Translations under genes and position numbers: made by a program
Shown here: positions 7,478 through 17,100 of the stretch, piece after piece
Position numbering within the stretch: position 1 is the first letter of the stretch
Layout of the letters: each line of letters begins with the position of its first letter
Notes under the pieces: model-generated
The model's input: only the letters and a program-made list of their open reading frames with translations
What the model was told of the DNA's origin: nothing
The model's database searches: none
Assembly (NCBI RefSeq): GCF_026420865.1
Contig: NZ_JAPCWC010000001.1
Location: 124,001 to 188,000 of the forward strand
Source of the DNA: Novosphingobium clariflavum
GTDB taxonomy: Bacteria > Pseudomonadota > Alphaproteobacteria > Sphingomonadales > Sphingomonadaceae
Direction: 5' to 3'
DNA: 64,000 nt

Positions 7478-9043
7478 ATGGACCAGATCAAAGCCAAGCT
7501 CATCATTCGTCCCGCCACCGTCGCCGACGCCCCTGCCATCGCCCGCCTCTCCAGCAAGGTCTATGGTACCGCCGATGCCTTCACCCGTGCGGAGATCCGG
7601 GGGCAGGTGATCAACTTCCCTGAAGGCCAGTTCGTGGCCGAGTACGAGGGCAAGCTGGTGGGGCACTGCGCGACGATGATCGTCACGGCCGATCAGGCCT
7701 TGCGTCCGCATACCTGGGAAGAGATCAGCAATGGCGGTTATGGCCGCCCGCCTGCCGACGATGGCGACGTGCTCTATGGTTTCGAGGTCTGCGTCGATCC
7801 CGATTACCGGCGCCTGCGCATCGGCCAGCGCCTCTATCGCAAGCGCAAGGAAGTCTGCCAGTATTTCGAGCTCAAGGGCATCGCCTTTGCCGGCCGGATG
7901 CCCGGCTATTCCCGCCGCAAGCGCCAGTATCCGAACCCTGCGGACTACCTGGAGGCGGTGAAGAACAAGAAGGTCCGTGACGCCGTCATCCAGTTCCAGA
8001 TGAACGAGGGGTACGAGCCGCGCGGAATCCTGCCGGACTATATCCCGAACGACAAGGAAAGCGGCGGCAACGCCGTGATCATGTATTGGACCAACCCGCT
8101 TGCCCCGCGCGACACCGGCAAGGCGATCCCGGGCTTCAAGGAACGCGTGCCGTCGAGCGTGCGGGTCGCCACCGTGCAGTTCATGATGCGCAAGATCGAG
8201 ACGATCGACCAGTTTGAGGAGCAGGTCGAATACTGGATCGACGTGGCTTCGGATTACGAGAGTGACTTCGTGGTCTTCCCGGAGCTCTTCACGCTGGAGC
8301 TGCTCTCGATCGAGGAAACCAAGCTGGAACCCGCGGCCGCCATCGAGAAGATCGCGGACTACACGACGCGCTTCGTGGAATTCATGCAGCGCATGGCGGT
8401 TAGCTACAATATCAACGTGATCGGCGGCTCGCACCCCACCCGCGTCAAGCTGGGCGGCGGCAAGAGCGAGATCCGCAACATCGCCTACACCTTCCTGCGC
8501 GACGGTGCGGTGCATGAGACGCAGAAGCTGCACCCCACTCCCTCCGAGCGCAAGTGGTGGAACATCAAGGGCGGCTACGGCGCCAACGTGATCCCCACCG
8601 ATTGCGGGCCGATCGGCGTGATGATCTGCTACGACAGCGAGTTCCCCGAACTCTCCCGCCACCTCGTCAACCAGGGCGCGCTGATGCTGTTCGTGCCGTT
8701 CTGCACCGACGAGCGGCGGGGCTTCCTGCGCGTGCGCTACTGCTGCCAGGCCCGTGCGGTGGAAAACCAGTGCTACGTCGTCACCTCCGGTGTTGTCGGC
8801 AACTTGCCCAACGTCGAGAACATGGATGTCCACTACGCCGAAAGCGCGATCCTGACGCCTTCGGACTTTCCCTTCGCGCGCGACGGCGTGGCAGCGGATA
8901 CGGCGCCCAATACCGAGACGATCGCGATCGCCGATCTCAGCCTCGATGCGCTGTTGACCGCGCGCCAGTCCGGCGCGGTGCAGAACCTCAAGGACCGCCG
9001 GTTCGATCTCTACCGTGTCGAATGGACGCAGCAGCCGGGCTGA
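7478..9043 (+). CDS. GNAT acetyltransferase - carbon-nitrogen hydrolase fusion
   Basis: A 521-aa two-domain protein. Residues about 9-205 are a GNAT N-acetyltransferase domain (acetyl-CoA loop region VDPDYRRLRIGQRLYRKRKE at 107-126). Residues about 225-510 are a nitrilase-superfamily amidase with its full catalytic triad: E269 in VVFPELF, K350 in TQKLHPTPSE and C384 in GVMICYDSEFP. This fusion is a known branch of the nitrilase superfamily, but its substrate is not established, so amide hydrolysis coupled to acyl transfer is only a possibility. Start ATG 7478 has AAGG 8 nt upstream. It is a single gene, convergent with the HD-GYP gene with only 13 bp between them. Confidence 0.9.
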   Translation: MDQIKAKLIIRPATVADAPAIARLSSKVYGTADAFTRAEIRGQVINFPEGQFVAEYEGKLVGHCATMIVTADQALRPHTWEEISNGGYGRPPADDGDVLYGFEVCVDPDYRRLRIGQRLYRKRKEVCQYFELKGIAFAGRMPGYSRRKRQYPNPADYLEAVKNKKVRDAVIQFQMNEGYEPRGILPDYIPNDKESGGNAVIMYWTNPLAPRDTGKAIPGFKERVPSSVRVATVQFMMRKIETIDQFEEQVEYWIDVASDYESDFVVFPELFTLELLSIEETKLEPAAAIEKIADYTTRFVEFMQRMAVSYNINVIGGSHPTRVKLGGGKSEIRNIAYTFLRDGAVHETQKLHPTPSERKWWNIKGGYGANVIPTDCGPIGVMICYDSEFPELSRHLVNQGALMLFVPFCTDERRGFLRVRYCCQARAVENQCYVVTSGVVGNLPNVENMDVHYAESAILTPSDFPFARDGVAADTAPNTETIAIADLSLDALLTARQSGAVQNLKDRRFDLYRVEWTQQPG

Positions 9044-9056
9044 CGCGGCGCTGGCG

Positions 9057-10352
9057 TCAGAGGGTGCGCTGCACGGTCGCCAATACCTTTTCCCGTAAGG
9101 CGGTGGCCGGCGGCAGGCCGTGGCTTTCGAGGTCGGCGATGCCCGTGATGGCATCCTCGCCGAAGCAATGACCGAGCGGAATGGTGTGTCCAGCGACATG
9201 GCGGCCCATCGCGGTTGAAAAGAAGGCATGGACGACAGGGAGTTCCGGCGCTTCGGGGTCCTGATCGACGACCATCGCGATCCGGCCGCTGCGCAGCGCG
9301 ACAAAGGTGCCGATCGGGTAGACGCCCAGCGATTCCACGAAGCGGGCAACGATCTTCGCGTCGAAGCGCTGCGGCTGGCTCTCCATGTCGCGCAGCACTT
9401 GCGCCGGGTCGAGCGGAACGCCGGTGAGCGCACCGCCGACGGCGAGGTCAAAATGGTCGCAGATCGCCGCCATGCGCGAGAACAGGTCGAGGTCGCCGCC
9501 CGGCACCATGAATTCACTGCCGGTACCGGCAACGGATTCGTGGTGACGCGAGACGGCCCGAAGCACTTCGCCCGGCATGTCGCCCGCCGCCTCCAATAGC
9601 TGCCGGCCGACAACTGTGTGCCGCTCCCATAGCTCGGCCGGGATTTCGCTGGCGATGCCCATGCCTTCGGAAAACTCGATGTCGAGTTGGCTGACGCCCA
9701 CGTCCAGCAGCAGCCCGGCCAGCCCGGCCAGCCGGGATTCGCCCGGAGGCAGGCGCATCTGGCGGGCGAGCGAGACCATCAGCGCGCTGGTGGACAGCAT
9801 GTGGCGGTAGATCGGTTCACTTTCCGACTTGCAGCGCATCAGGCCGGAGAAGGCGTAGGGATTCCGTTCGATCGAGGCGTGGATGTCCTCCACCACCGGG
9901 GCAACTTCGGCCACGCGCGGGACTTTTCCCAGGCGGGCTTCGAGAAAGACCCGGGAGATGACCTTGCGCGACTTGCCGGCCACCAGCCGGGCATTGCCGA
10001 ACTCGCGGGTGATCGGGATCGGGCCGGAGCGCAGCGAAGCACCGTTGGCGATCGGCGATCCGCGCAGCGGAGGTGGCGGCATGACCCGGCGCGGCGCAGG
10101 GCGCATGGGGTGCGGCACCGAGGGCGCTGCAGCAGCTGCCATTTCCTTTTCCGCAGGAGCGCAAATATCGGCACCGCGTTCGGTATCGATGATCACGGCG
10201 TCGATCTCGCTGGCCCTCACGATGTCCAGCCGCTCGCGATCATCCACCACGAAACTGGCGCGCCAGAACGGATGGCGCAGCCAGTTGCCCTGGAACGACT
10301 GGATGTACATTCCCATTTCGACTTGCGACGGCAATATGCGCTTGAGAACCAT
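9057..10352 (-). CDS. HD-GYP-type protein with partly degenerate active site
   Basis: A 431-aa cytoplasmic protein. The N-terminus (MVLKRILPSQVEMGMYIQSF, to about residue 65) resembles DUF3391, often found before HD-GYP domains. A Pro/Ala-rich linker follows, then an HD-GYP-like domain (about 170-345). HD-GYP enzymes hydrolyse cyclic di-GMP with an HD metal site and an HHExxDGxGYP motif. Here the HD pair reads LD (L216-D217) and the motif reads HHESVAGTGSE (270-280), losing the Asp and the YP. H184, H245, H270 and H271 remain. Activity is therefore doubtful; a sensor or scaffold role is possible. The start is ATG 10352; a TTG at 10400 is less likely. A TATAAT sequence lies 90 nt upstream. Confidence 0.8.
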   Translation of the reverse strand: MVLKRILPSQVEMGMYIQSFQGNWLRHPFWRASFVVDDRERLDIVRASEIDAVIIDTERGADICAPAEKEMAAAAAPSVPHPMRPAPRRVMPPPPLRGSPIANGASLRSGPIPITREFGNARLVAGKSRKVISRVFLEARLGKVPRVAEVAPVVEDIHASIERNPYAFSGLMRCKSESEPIYRHMLSTSALMVSLARQMRLPPGESRLAGLAGLLLDVGVSQLDIEFSEGMGIASEIPAELWERHTVVGRQLLEAAGDMPGEVLRAVSRHHESVAGTGSEFMVPGGDLDLFSRMAAICDHFDLAVGGALTGVPLDPAQVLRDMESQPQRFDAKIVARFVESLGVYPIGTFVALRSGRIAMVVDQDPEAPELPVVHAFFSTAMGRHVAGHTIPLGHCFGEDAITGIADLESHGLPPATALREKVLATVQRTL

Positions 10353-10440
10353 TCCAAACCCGCGACGTGGAGGAGCCTGGTTCGCGGATAGCGCGCACAA
10401 GGCTTTCTCCGCGTTCGCGCAAGGCTCGGTAAGTTCACGT

Positions 10441-10466
10441 ATTATAGACGGATTTCTGGTTAACCG
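10441..10466 (-). promoter_or_regulatory. Candidate promoter of HD-GYP gene with TTAACC element
   Basis: Read on the minus strand, a perfect -10 TATAAT (10441-10446) is preceded by GGTTAACC (10459-10466) at about -31. No sigma70 -35 box is visible at 16-18 bp spacing. TTAACC overlapping the -35 position is the layout of many CtrA-activated promoters; the CtrA link is inference. Confidence 0.4.
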
Positions 10467-10499
10467 GAGCGCAGGGATGTGGCAGATTATCGTTTTTGT

Positions 10500-12152
10500 T
10501 CAGTTGGTTCCCAGCCATAGGGCGCCATAGGCGGGGAGATGGTCATGATCGGCCCCGTTCACCGATAGCACGATCATTCCTGTGGCGGGCTCTGGCAGGT
10601 CGATAGGGCTGGCGGAGAGGTTGAACAGGCAGCGCACACGCGCGGTCCCGGCATCGCGTTCGAACATGAGCAGGTCGTCGTCTGCGGACCAGTCGACCAG
10701 GGAGCCATGGCGGAGTGCCGGGATCGCCTTGCGCAAGGCCAGCAAGTGGCGGGTGAAGTGCAGCAGCGATGCCGGATCCGCTTCCTGAACCGCGACCGCG
10801 CGGGACAGGTTTTCACAAGACATCGGCAGCCACGGCGAGCCGGTGGTGAAGGCGCCCTGTGCCGCGTCTTCCCATGGAATCGGCGTGCGGACACCATCGC
10901 GTGACAGCGTGAGCGGCCAGTTGGCGATCGCCTCGGGGTCCTGAAGCTGTTCGTAGGGGATCTCGTCCTGCACCAGGCCGAGTTCCTCGCCCTGATAGAC
11001 GATCACGTTGCCGCGCAGCGCCGTCAGCAGCGCCATCTTCACGCGGGCAAAGGCTGTGCGGTTCTCCGGCGCGCACCAGCGCGAGACCGCGCGAGGGGCG
11101 TCGTGGTTTTCGAAGGCCCAGCTTGGCCAGCCGCCCACTTCTCCGGGCGCGAGCTCCCAGCGGTCCAGCACGTCGACCACGATGCCTGCCGTTAATGCCG
11201 GGGCATAGAGGAAGTCGAAACCATAGGCGCTGTTGAGCCGGTGATTGCCCGAGGTATAGGCGCGCCGGTCCGCCTGAGGATGGTCGCCGCCGATTTCGGC
11301 GACGGTATGGATGGCGGAGAATTCGTCGCAGACCCCGCGCAGCTTCTCGACCACGGCGACCATGCCCGGATGCGACTGGCTGTATTTCTTGATCTGGTAG
11401 TCGAAAGGGCGGGATCGCACGCGGCCATCCTCGAGCGCGGGCGGATTGTCGCGCAGTTCGGGGTCGTGCATCGCGTGGTTGAGCGCGTCGAGACGGAACC
11501 CGTCCACCCCACGCTCCAGCCAGAACCGGGCGACGTCCATGATCGCGTCCTGCACATCGAGGTTGTGCATGTTGAGCTGCGGCTGCTCCTTGAGGAACGT
11601 ATGCATGTAGTACTGCCGCCGCCGCGCGTCCCAGGTCCAGGCCGGGCCGCCGAACACCGACTGCCAGTTGTTGGGCGGGGTGCCATCCGCGTTCGGATCG
11701 TGCCAGACATACCAGTCCGCCTTGGCATTGTCGCGGTTCTGGCGGCTTTCCGCGAACCATGCGTGCTGGTCCGAAGTATGCGCGTAGACCTGATCGATCA
11801 GCACTTTCAGGCCCAGTTCGTGCGCACGGGCGACCAGCGCATCGAAATCGTCCATGGTGCCGAAGACCGGGTCGATGCCGCGATAATCGGCCACGTCATA
11901 GCCGAAATCGCGCATCGGCGAGGTGAAGAACGGCGATATCCAGATCGCATCGACGCCCAGCGCCGCCACATAGTCCAGCCGGCGGGTGATGCCCGCCAGA
12001 TCGCCCACGCCGTCGCCATCGCTGTCCTGAAAGCTGCGCGGATAGATCTGGTAGATTGCAGCGCCCTGCCACCACGGCCGCGGCGGTGTTTCTTGGGCTG
12101 TTGCCGCAGGAACGGTCTCGGGGGAAGCCGCGTCGGTATGATCGAGAGTCAT
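10500..12152 (-). CDS. GH13 alpha-glucosidase / oligo-1,6-glucosidase type
   Basis: A 550-aa GH13 alpha-amylase-superfamily enzyme without a signal peptide, so cytoplasmic. The (beta/alpha)8 barrel starts at PWWQGAAIYQIYPRSFQDSD. Catalytic residues are visible: nucleophile D222 (VDGFRLDALNH), acid/base E286 (HTVAEIGG) and stabilising D351 (FENHDAPR). It probably hydrolyses short alpha-glucosides (maltose, maltodextrins or isomalto-oligosaccharides) released from glycogen or imported. The exact linkage cannot be read from sequence, and sucrose or trehalulose activity is not excluded. Start ATG 12152 has AAGG 6 nt upstream. It is divergent from the glycogen operon across a 238-bp shared promoter region, which supports a role in glycogen or maltodextrin turnover. 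Confidence 0.9.
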   Translation of the reverse strand: MTLDHTDAASPETVPAATAQETPPRPWWQGAAIYQIYPRSFQDSDGDGVGDLAGITRRLDYVAALGVDAIWISPFFTSPMRDFGYDVADYRGIDPVFGTMDDFDALVARAHELGLKVLIDQVYAHTSDQHAWFAESRQNRDNAKADWYVWHDPNADGTPPNNWQSVFGGPAWTWDARRRQYYMHTFLKEQPQLNMHNLDVQDAIMDVARFWLERGVDGFRLDALNHAMHDPELRDNPPALEDGRVRSRPFDYQIKKYSQSHPGMVAVVEKLRGVCDEFSAIHTVAEIGGDHPQADRRAYTSGNHRLNSAYGFDFLYAPALTAGIVVDVLDRWELAPGEVGGWPSWAFENHDAPRAVSRWCAPENRTAFARVKMALLTALRGNVIVYQGEELGLVQDEIPYEQLQDPEAIANWPLTLSRDGVRTPIPWEDAAQGAFTTGSPWLPMSCENLSRAVAVQEADPASLLHFTRHLLALRKAIPALRHGSLVDWSADDDLLMFERDAGTARVRCLFNLSASPIDLPEPATGMIVLSVNGADHDHLPAYGALWLGTN

Positions 12153-12390
12153 GCGCACCTTTCGCGAAGGCTGGCGGAAGCGTCCCGTATAACAGCCACG
12201 ATCTTGGCTGGCGAATTTTTTGCGGCACCGCACAATCGCTCTTGCCGCGTCGCGATGCTGTGCTAGCCATGGTGGAGGAAGTCGGGAAGAGATGGGCGCG
12301 CACCGGGTTCGGGGCGTCCGAAGATGGTGTAAACCGCCGCCGCTGTGGACTTTTTTCGGTTCGGCGGACGGCTTGTTCAGGAGTGTGCCC

Positions 12391-14832
12391 GTGGCTACCG
12401 ATCCTGTGTCAGACACTTCTCCGCTGGCTTCCGTGCAAACCCCGTCCGAAATGGACAAGCATATCGTTCGCGTCCTGCGAAACCGGGTAGGCAAGGACGA
12501 ACGCGCGGCCAAGCAGTACGACTGGTACACCGCCTCGATCTACGCGCTGCGCGACAAGATCATCGACAGCTGGTTCGAATCGACCCGCCGCACCTACGAT
12601 ACCGGCGGCAAGCGGGTCTATTACCTCTCGATGGAATTCCTGATCGGCCGGCTGCTGCGCGACGCGCTCTCGAACATGGGCATGACGCGCGAGTTCGAGA
12701 AGGCGCTGGCCGCGCACGGCCTCGACCTTGCCGCGCTGGAAGAGCTGGAGCCCGACGCGGCGCTGGGCAATGGCGGCCTTGGGCGTCTGGCGGCATGCTT
12801 CATGGAGAGCCTCGCAACGCTGGACATCCCGGCCTACGGCTATGGCATCCGCTACAAGAACGGCATGTTCCGCCAGCGTGTTGACGATGGCTGGCAGGTC
12901 GAACTGCCCGAGACCTGGCTGGCCCACGGTAACCCGTGGGAGTTCGAGCGGGTGGAAAGCACCTACCGCATCGGCTTCGGCGGTGAAGTGGTGGCAGAGG
13001 GCGAGGGCGTGTTCTGGCACCCGGCCGAGCAGGTCGAGGCGACCGCGATCGATACGCCGATCGTGGGCTGGCGCGGCAAGCGGGTGAACACGCTGCGGCT
13101 CTGGACCTCGAGTCCGCTCGATCCGATCAAGCTCGATGCCTTCAACGCCGGCGACCACTTTGGCGCTCTGGCGGAGCAGGTGCGGGCGGACAGCCTCGTG
13201 CGCGTGCTGTATCCCGCCGATTCCAGCCCTGCCGGGCAGGAACTGCGGCTGCGGCAGGAGTATTTCTTCACCGCCGCCTCGATCCAGGACATCGTGCGCC
13301 GCCACGTCCAGTACGAAGGCGACATCCGCACGCTGCCCGAGAAGGTGGCGATCCAGCTCAACGACACGCATCCCTCGGTCGCGGTGGCCGAACTGATGCG
13401 GCTGCTGGTCGATACCCTGGGGCTGGAATTCAACGAGGCCTGGGACCTGTGCCGCCAGACGGTGTCCTATACCAACCACACCCTGCTTCCCGAAGCGCTG
13501 GAATCCTGGCCTCTGCCGTTGTTCGAGCGGATGCTGCCGCGCCATATGCAGATCATCTACGCGATCAACAGCCGGGTGCTGCGCGAGGCCCGCAAGGCGG
13601 GCTGCGACGACGCGCAGATCGCGGCAATCTCGCTGATCGACGAGGGTGGTGAGCGGCGCGTGCGCATGGCGAACCTGGCTTTCGTGGGATCGCATTCGGT
13701 GAACGGCGTGGCCGCGCTCCATACCGAACTGATGAAGGAGACGGTCTTTGCCGATCTCCACCGCCTCTATCCCACGCGGATCAACAACAAGACCAACGGC
13801 GTCACCCCCCGCCGCTGGCTGCAGCAGTGCAACCCGGGCCTGACCCGGGTGATCCGCGATGCCATCGGCGATGGCTTCCTGGACGACGCGGAAAAGCTCG
13901 CCGACCTCAACGCCCACGCGGGCGATGTGCAGCTGGGTGAACGCGTGGCCGAAGTGAAGCGCGCGAACAAGCTGGCCCTGGCAGACTACATCAAGAAGAC
14001 GATGGGCGTGCGGCTCGCCCCCGATGCGCTGTTCGATGTGCAGATCAAGCGTATCCACGAATACAAGCGCCAGCTCCTCAACCTGATCGAGACGGTGGCG
14101 CTCTACGACCAGATCCGCAGCCATCCGGAGCGGGACTGGGTGCCGCGTGTGAAGATCTTCGCGGGCAAGGCGGCGCCGAGCTATCATAACGCCAAGCTGA
14201 TCATCAAGCTGGCCAACGACATCGCCCGGCGCGTCAATGCCGATCCTTCGGTGGGCGGGCTGCTGAAGGTGGTGTTCGTGCCCAACTACAACGTCAGCCT
14301 GGGCGAGCGGATCTTCCCGGCAGCGGACCTGTCCGAACAGATCTCGACCGCAGGCATGGAGGCTTCGGGCACCGGCAACATGAAGTTCGCGCTGAACGGC
14401 GCGCTGACGATCGGTACGCTTGATGGCGCCAATGTCGAGATCAAGGATCATGTCGGCGACGACAATATCGTCATCTTCGGCCTCACTGCCGAAGAAGTCG
14501 CTCGAAAGCGTGCCGACGGATACAATCCCCGCGAAGTGATCGAGGGATCGCGCGAGTTGAGCCAGGCGCTCACCGCGATCTCGTCCGGGGTATTTTCTCC
14601 GGACGATCCCAATCGCTACAAGGATCTGGTCGGCGGCATTTACGACCATGACTGGTTCATGTGCGCGGCCGATTTCGATGCTTATGCGGCGGCGCAACGT
14701 TCAGTTGATGCCTGGTGGGAGGATACTTCCCGCTGGCGCAGCGCAGCGATACGCAATATTGCGAATGTAGGCTGGTTCTCGTCCGATCGGACGATTGCCG
14801 AGTACGCGAGAGAGATCTGGAAGGTTCTGTGA
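12391..14832 (+). CDS. glgP: Glycogen/alpha-glucan phosphorylase
   Basis: An 813-aa GT35 enzyme that phosphorolyses alpha-1,4-glucan ends to glucose-1-phosphate. The PLP lysine is K665 in EASGTGNMKFALNGALTIG, followed by TLDGANVEI. The N-terminal YYLSMEFLIGRLL and EPDAALGNGGLGRLAACFM motifs are typical. Start: GTG at 12391 (VATDPVSD), because AGGAG lies 7 nt upstream; a GTG at 12385 is only 1 nt from that Shine-Dalgarno. It is the first gene of the glg operon and its stop overlaps the glgB start by 4 nt. Breakdown and synthesis genes thus share a transcript. Confidence 0.95.
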   Translation: MATDPVSDTSPLASVQTPSEMDKHIVRVLRNRVGKDERAAKQYDWYTASIYALRDKIIDSWFESTRRTYDTGGKRVYYLSMEFLIGRLLRDALSNMGMTREFEKALAAHGLDLAALEELEPDAALGNGGLGRLAACFMESLATLDIPAYGYGIRYKNGMFRQRVDDGWQVELPETWLAHGNPWEFERVESTYRIGFGGEVVAEGEGVFWHPAEQVEATAIDTPIVGWRGKRVNTLRLWTSSPLDPIKLDAFNAGDHFGALAEQVRADSLVRVLYPADSSPAGQELRLRQEYFFTAASIQDIVRRHVQYEGDIRTLPEKVAIQLNDTHPSVAVAELMRLLVDTLGLEFNEAWDLCRQTVSYTNHTLLPEALESWPLPLFERMLPRHMQIIYAINSRVLREARKAGCDDAQIAAISLIDEGGERRVRMANLAFVGSHSVNGVAALHTELMKETVFADLHRLYPTRINNKTNGVTPRRWLQQCNPGLTRVIRDAIGDGFLDDAEKLADLNAHAGDVQLGERVAEVKRANKLALADYIKKTMGVRLAPDALFDVQIKRIHEYKRQLLNLIETVALYDQIRSHPERDWVPRVKIFAGKAAPSYHNAKLIIKLANDIARRVNADPSVGGLLKVVFVPNYNVSLGERIFPAADLSEQISTAGMEASGTGNMKFALNGALTIGTLDGANVEIKDHVGDDNIVIFGLTAEEVARKRADGYNPREVIEGSRELSQALTAISSGVFSPDDPNRYKDLVGGIYDHDWFMCAADFDAYAAAQRSVDAWWEDTSRWRSAAIRNIANVGWFSSDRTIAEYAREIWKVL

Positions 14833-17036
14833 CGTCACCGGAAAGTCTGAAACCACCCGAAAGTGCAATTGAGGCTCTCCTTCAAGGCGTTCATGCAGAC
14901 CCGTTCTCGCTTCTGGGCGTGCTGCCCGGGCCGGACGGGACGTTCCTGCGCGCGATCCTGCCGGGCGCCGAGGAGGTCGAGGCGTTCAGCCTCGACGGCC
15001 GCCGGATGGGGCGGCTCGGCAAGATCGACGACCGGGGGCTGTTCGAAGGGCGGCTGAGTGTAAAGCCGCAGCCGATCCGCTATCGCTGCTCGGCGGGAGA
15101 GAACGACTGGCTGGTCACCGATCCCTATACCTTCGGTCCGGTGCTGGGGCCCATCGACGATCTCTTGATCGCGCAGGGCACGCATTTCCGCCTGTTCGAC
15201 AAGCTGGGCGCCCACATCATCGCGCATGAGGGCGCCAGGGGCGTTCACTTCGCGGTCTGGGCACCCAATGCCCGCCTCGTCAGCGTGGTGGGGGACTTCA
15301 ACGACTGGGATCCCAAGCGCCATGTGATGCGCGATCGCAAGGACATTGGCGTCTGGGAAATCTTCATCCCCGACATCGGGGACTATCGCGCCTACAAGTA
15401 CCACATCGTCGGCGCCGACGGAGTGGTGCAGCCACTCAAGGCCGATCCATTCGCGTTCATGTCGGAAATCCGCCCGGCCAACGCCTCGATGACCGCGCAT
15501 CCGGCCAAGCTGGACTGGGGCGACGAGGCGCACCGCGATCACTGGGCCTCGGTCGATCCGCGCAAGGTTCCGGTGTCGATCTACGAAGTCCACGCCGGTT
15601 CCTGGCAGCGCGACCGCTTCAACTGGTTCCTGAACTGGGACGATCTGGCGGAGCAGCTGATTCCTTATGTCGTCGAGATGGGTTTTACCCATATCGAGTT
15701 CCTGCCGATCAGCGAGCATCCCTACGACCCGTCATGGGGCTATCAGGCGACCGGGCTCTACGCGCCGTCCTCGCGGTTCGGCGAACCGGCGGGGTTCGCG
15801 CGCTTCGTGGACGGTGCGCACCGGGCCGGGATCGGTGTAATCCTCGACTGGGTGCCCGCGCATTTCCCGACCGACCAGCACGGTCTCGTCCGGTTCGACG
15901 GCACTGCGCTTTACGAACATGCCGATCCGCGCATGGGTTTCCAGCCGGACTGGAACACGCTGATCTACAACTTCGGCCGGCGCGAGGTGGTGAGTTTCCT
16001 CGTCAACAACGCGCTGTTCTGGGCCGAGCGCTATCACGTCGATGGCCTGCGCGTGGATGCGGTCGCCTCGATGCTCTACCGGGACTATTCGCGCAAGGAA
16101 GGGGAATGGATCCCCAATGCGCAGGGCGGGCGCGAAAACTGGGAAGCGGTGGATTTCCTGCGCGCGGTCAATCGCGCGATCTACGGCCAACACCCCGGCG
16201 TCATCACGATCGCCGAGGAGTCGACCGCCTGGCCCGGCGTCACCCAGCCCGCCTACGAGGCGGACGATGGCCAGGCTGGTGCGGGACGCGCCAGTTCGCT
16301 GGGCTTCGGTTTCAAGTGGAACATGGGCTTCATGCACGACACGCTGCGCTACATGGCGCGCGATCCGGTGCATCGGCGCTATCACCACAACGACATCACG
16401 TTTGGGCTGACTTACGCGTTTTCCGAAAACTACGTGCTGCCGCTCAGCCATGACGAAGTGGTTCATGGCAAGGGATCGCTGCTCGGCAAGATGAGCGGGG
16501 ATGACTGGCAGCAGTTCGCCAATCTGCGGGCCTATTACGGGCTGATGTGGGGCTATCCCGGCAAGAAGCTGCTGTTCATGGGCCAGGAATTCGCCCAGCG
16601 CCGCGAGTGGAGCGAGGAGCGCGCGCTCGACTGGAAACTGCGCGAAGCCCCCGCGCACGAAGGCGTGCGCAATCTGGTGAAGGACCTCAACCGCCTCTAC
16701 CGCACCAAGCGTGCCCTCCACGCGGGGGACTGCGATGGCGGCGGGTTCGAGTGGCTGGTGGTCGACGATGCCGCCAATTCGGTCTTCGCATGGCTGCGCA
16801 AAGCTGCGGGATCGAAGCCGATCGCGGTCGTCTCCAACATGACCCCGGCGATGCTCACCGGTTACCGGCTGCCGCTGCCTCATGCCGGCACGTGGCGGGA
16901 GATCCTCAATACCGATGCGCTGAACTACGGCGGCAGCGGCAAGGGCAACATGGGGCTGGTCAAGGCCGCGGGCGGATATGCGACCGTCACGCTCCCGCCA
17001 CTTGCCACGATCATGCTGGAATTCGACGACAACTGA
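14829..17036 (+). CDS. glgB: 1,4-alpha-glucan branching enzyme
   Basis: A 735-aa GH13 enzyme that transfers segments of alpha-1,4-glucan to create alpha-1,6 branches. It has an N-terminal glycan-binding module, a CBM48 (about 125-215, GVHFAVWAPNARLVSVVGDF), the catalytic barrel with nucleophile D410 (GLRVDAVASML), acid/base E463 (TIAEESTAWPG) and Asp in PLSHDEVVHGK, and a C-terminal beta domain. Start: GTG at 14829 (VTSPESLK), overlapping the glgP stop as GTGA, with GGAAGG 4 nt upstream. glgC begins 64 nt after its stop. Confidence 0.97.
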   Translation: MTSPESLKPPESAIEALLQGVHADPFSLLGVLPGPDGTFLRAILPGAEEVEAFSLDGRRMGRLGKIDDRGLFEGRLSVKPQPIRYRCSAGENDWLVTDPYTFGPVLGPIDDLLIAQGTHFRLFDKLGAHIIAHEGARGVHFAVWAPNARLVSVVGDFNDWDPKRHVMRDRKDIGVWEIFIPDIGDYRAYKYHIVGADGVVQPLKADPFAFMSEIRPANASMTAHPAKLDWGDEAHRDHWASVDPRKVPVSIYEVHAGSWQRDRFNWFLNWDDLAEQLIPYVVEMGFTHIEFLPISEHPYDPSWGYQATGLYAPSSRFGEPAGFARFVDGAHRAGIGVILDWVPAHFPTDQHGLVRFDGTALYEHADPRMGFQPDWNTLIYNFGRREVVSFLVNNALFWAERYHVDGLRVDAVASMLYRDYSRKEGEWIPNAQGGRENWEAVDFLRAVNRAIYGQHPGVITIAEESTAWPGVTQPAYEADDGQAGAGRASSLGFGFKWNMGFMHDTLRYMARDPVHRRYHHNDITFGLTYAFSENYVLPLSHDEVVHGKGSLLGKMSGDDWQQFANLRAYYGLMWGYPGKKLLFMGQEFAQRREWSEERALDWKLREAPAHEGVRNLVKDLNRLYRTKRALHAGDCDGGGFEWLVVDDAANSVFAWLRKAAGSKPIAVVSNMTPAMLTGYRLPLPHAGTWREILNTDALNYGGSGKGNMGLVKAAGGYATVTLPPLATIMLEFDDN

Positions 17037-17100
17037 CTGAGTTCACGACAGGGGCCCTTGTTCGGCATGGGGCCGACGATGTGCAAGGAGAGTGTTTCAG

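Noticed and set aside
7031-9613. 860-codon open frame on the minus strand opposite the GNAT-nitrilase gene
   Set aside because: Antisense to a clear two-domain enzyme; it reads through the intergenic repeat and has no domain.
12409-14697. 762-codon open frame antisense to glgP
   Set aside because: Low-complexity shadow of a conserved gene; no start signals.
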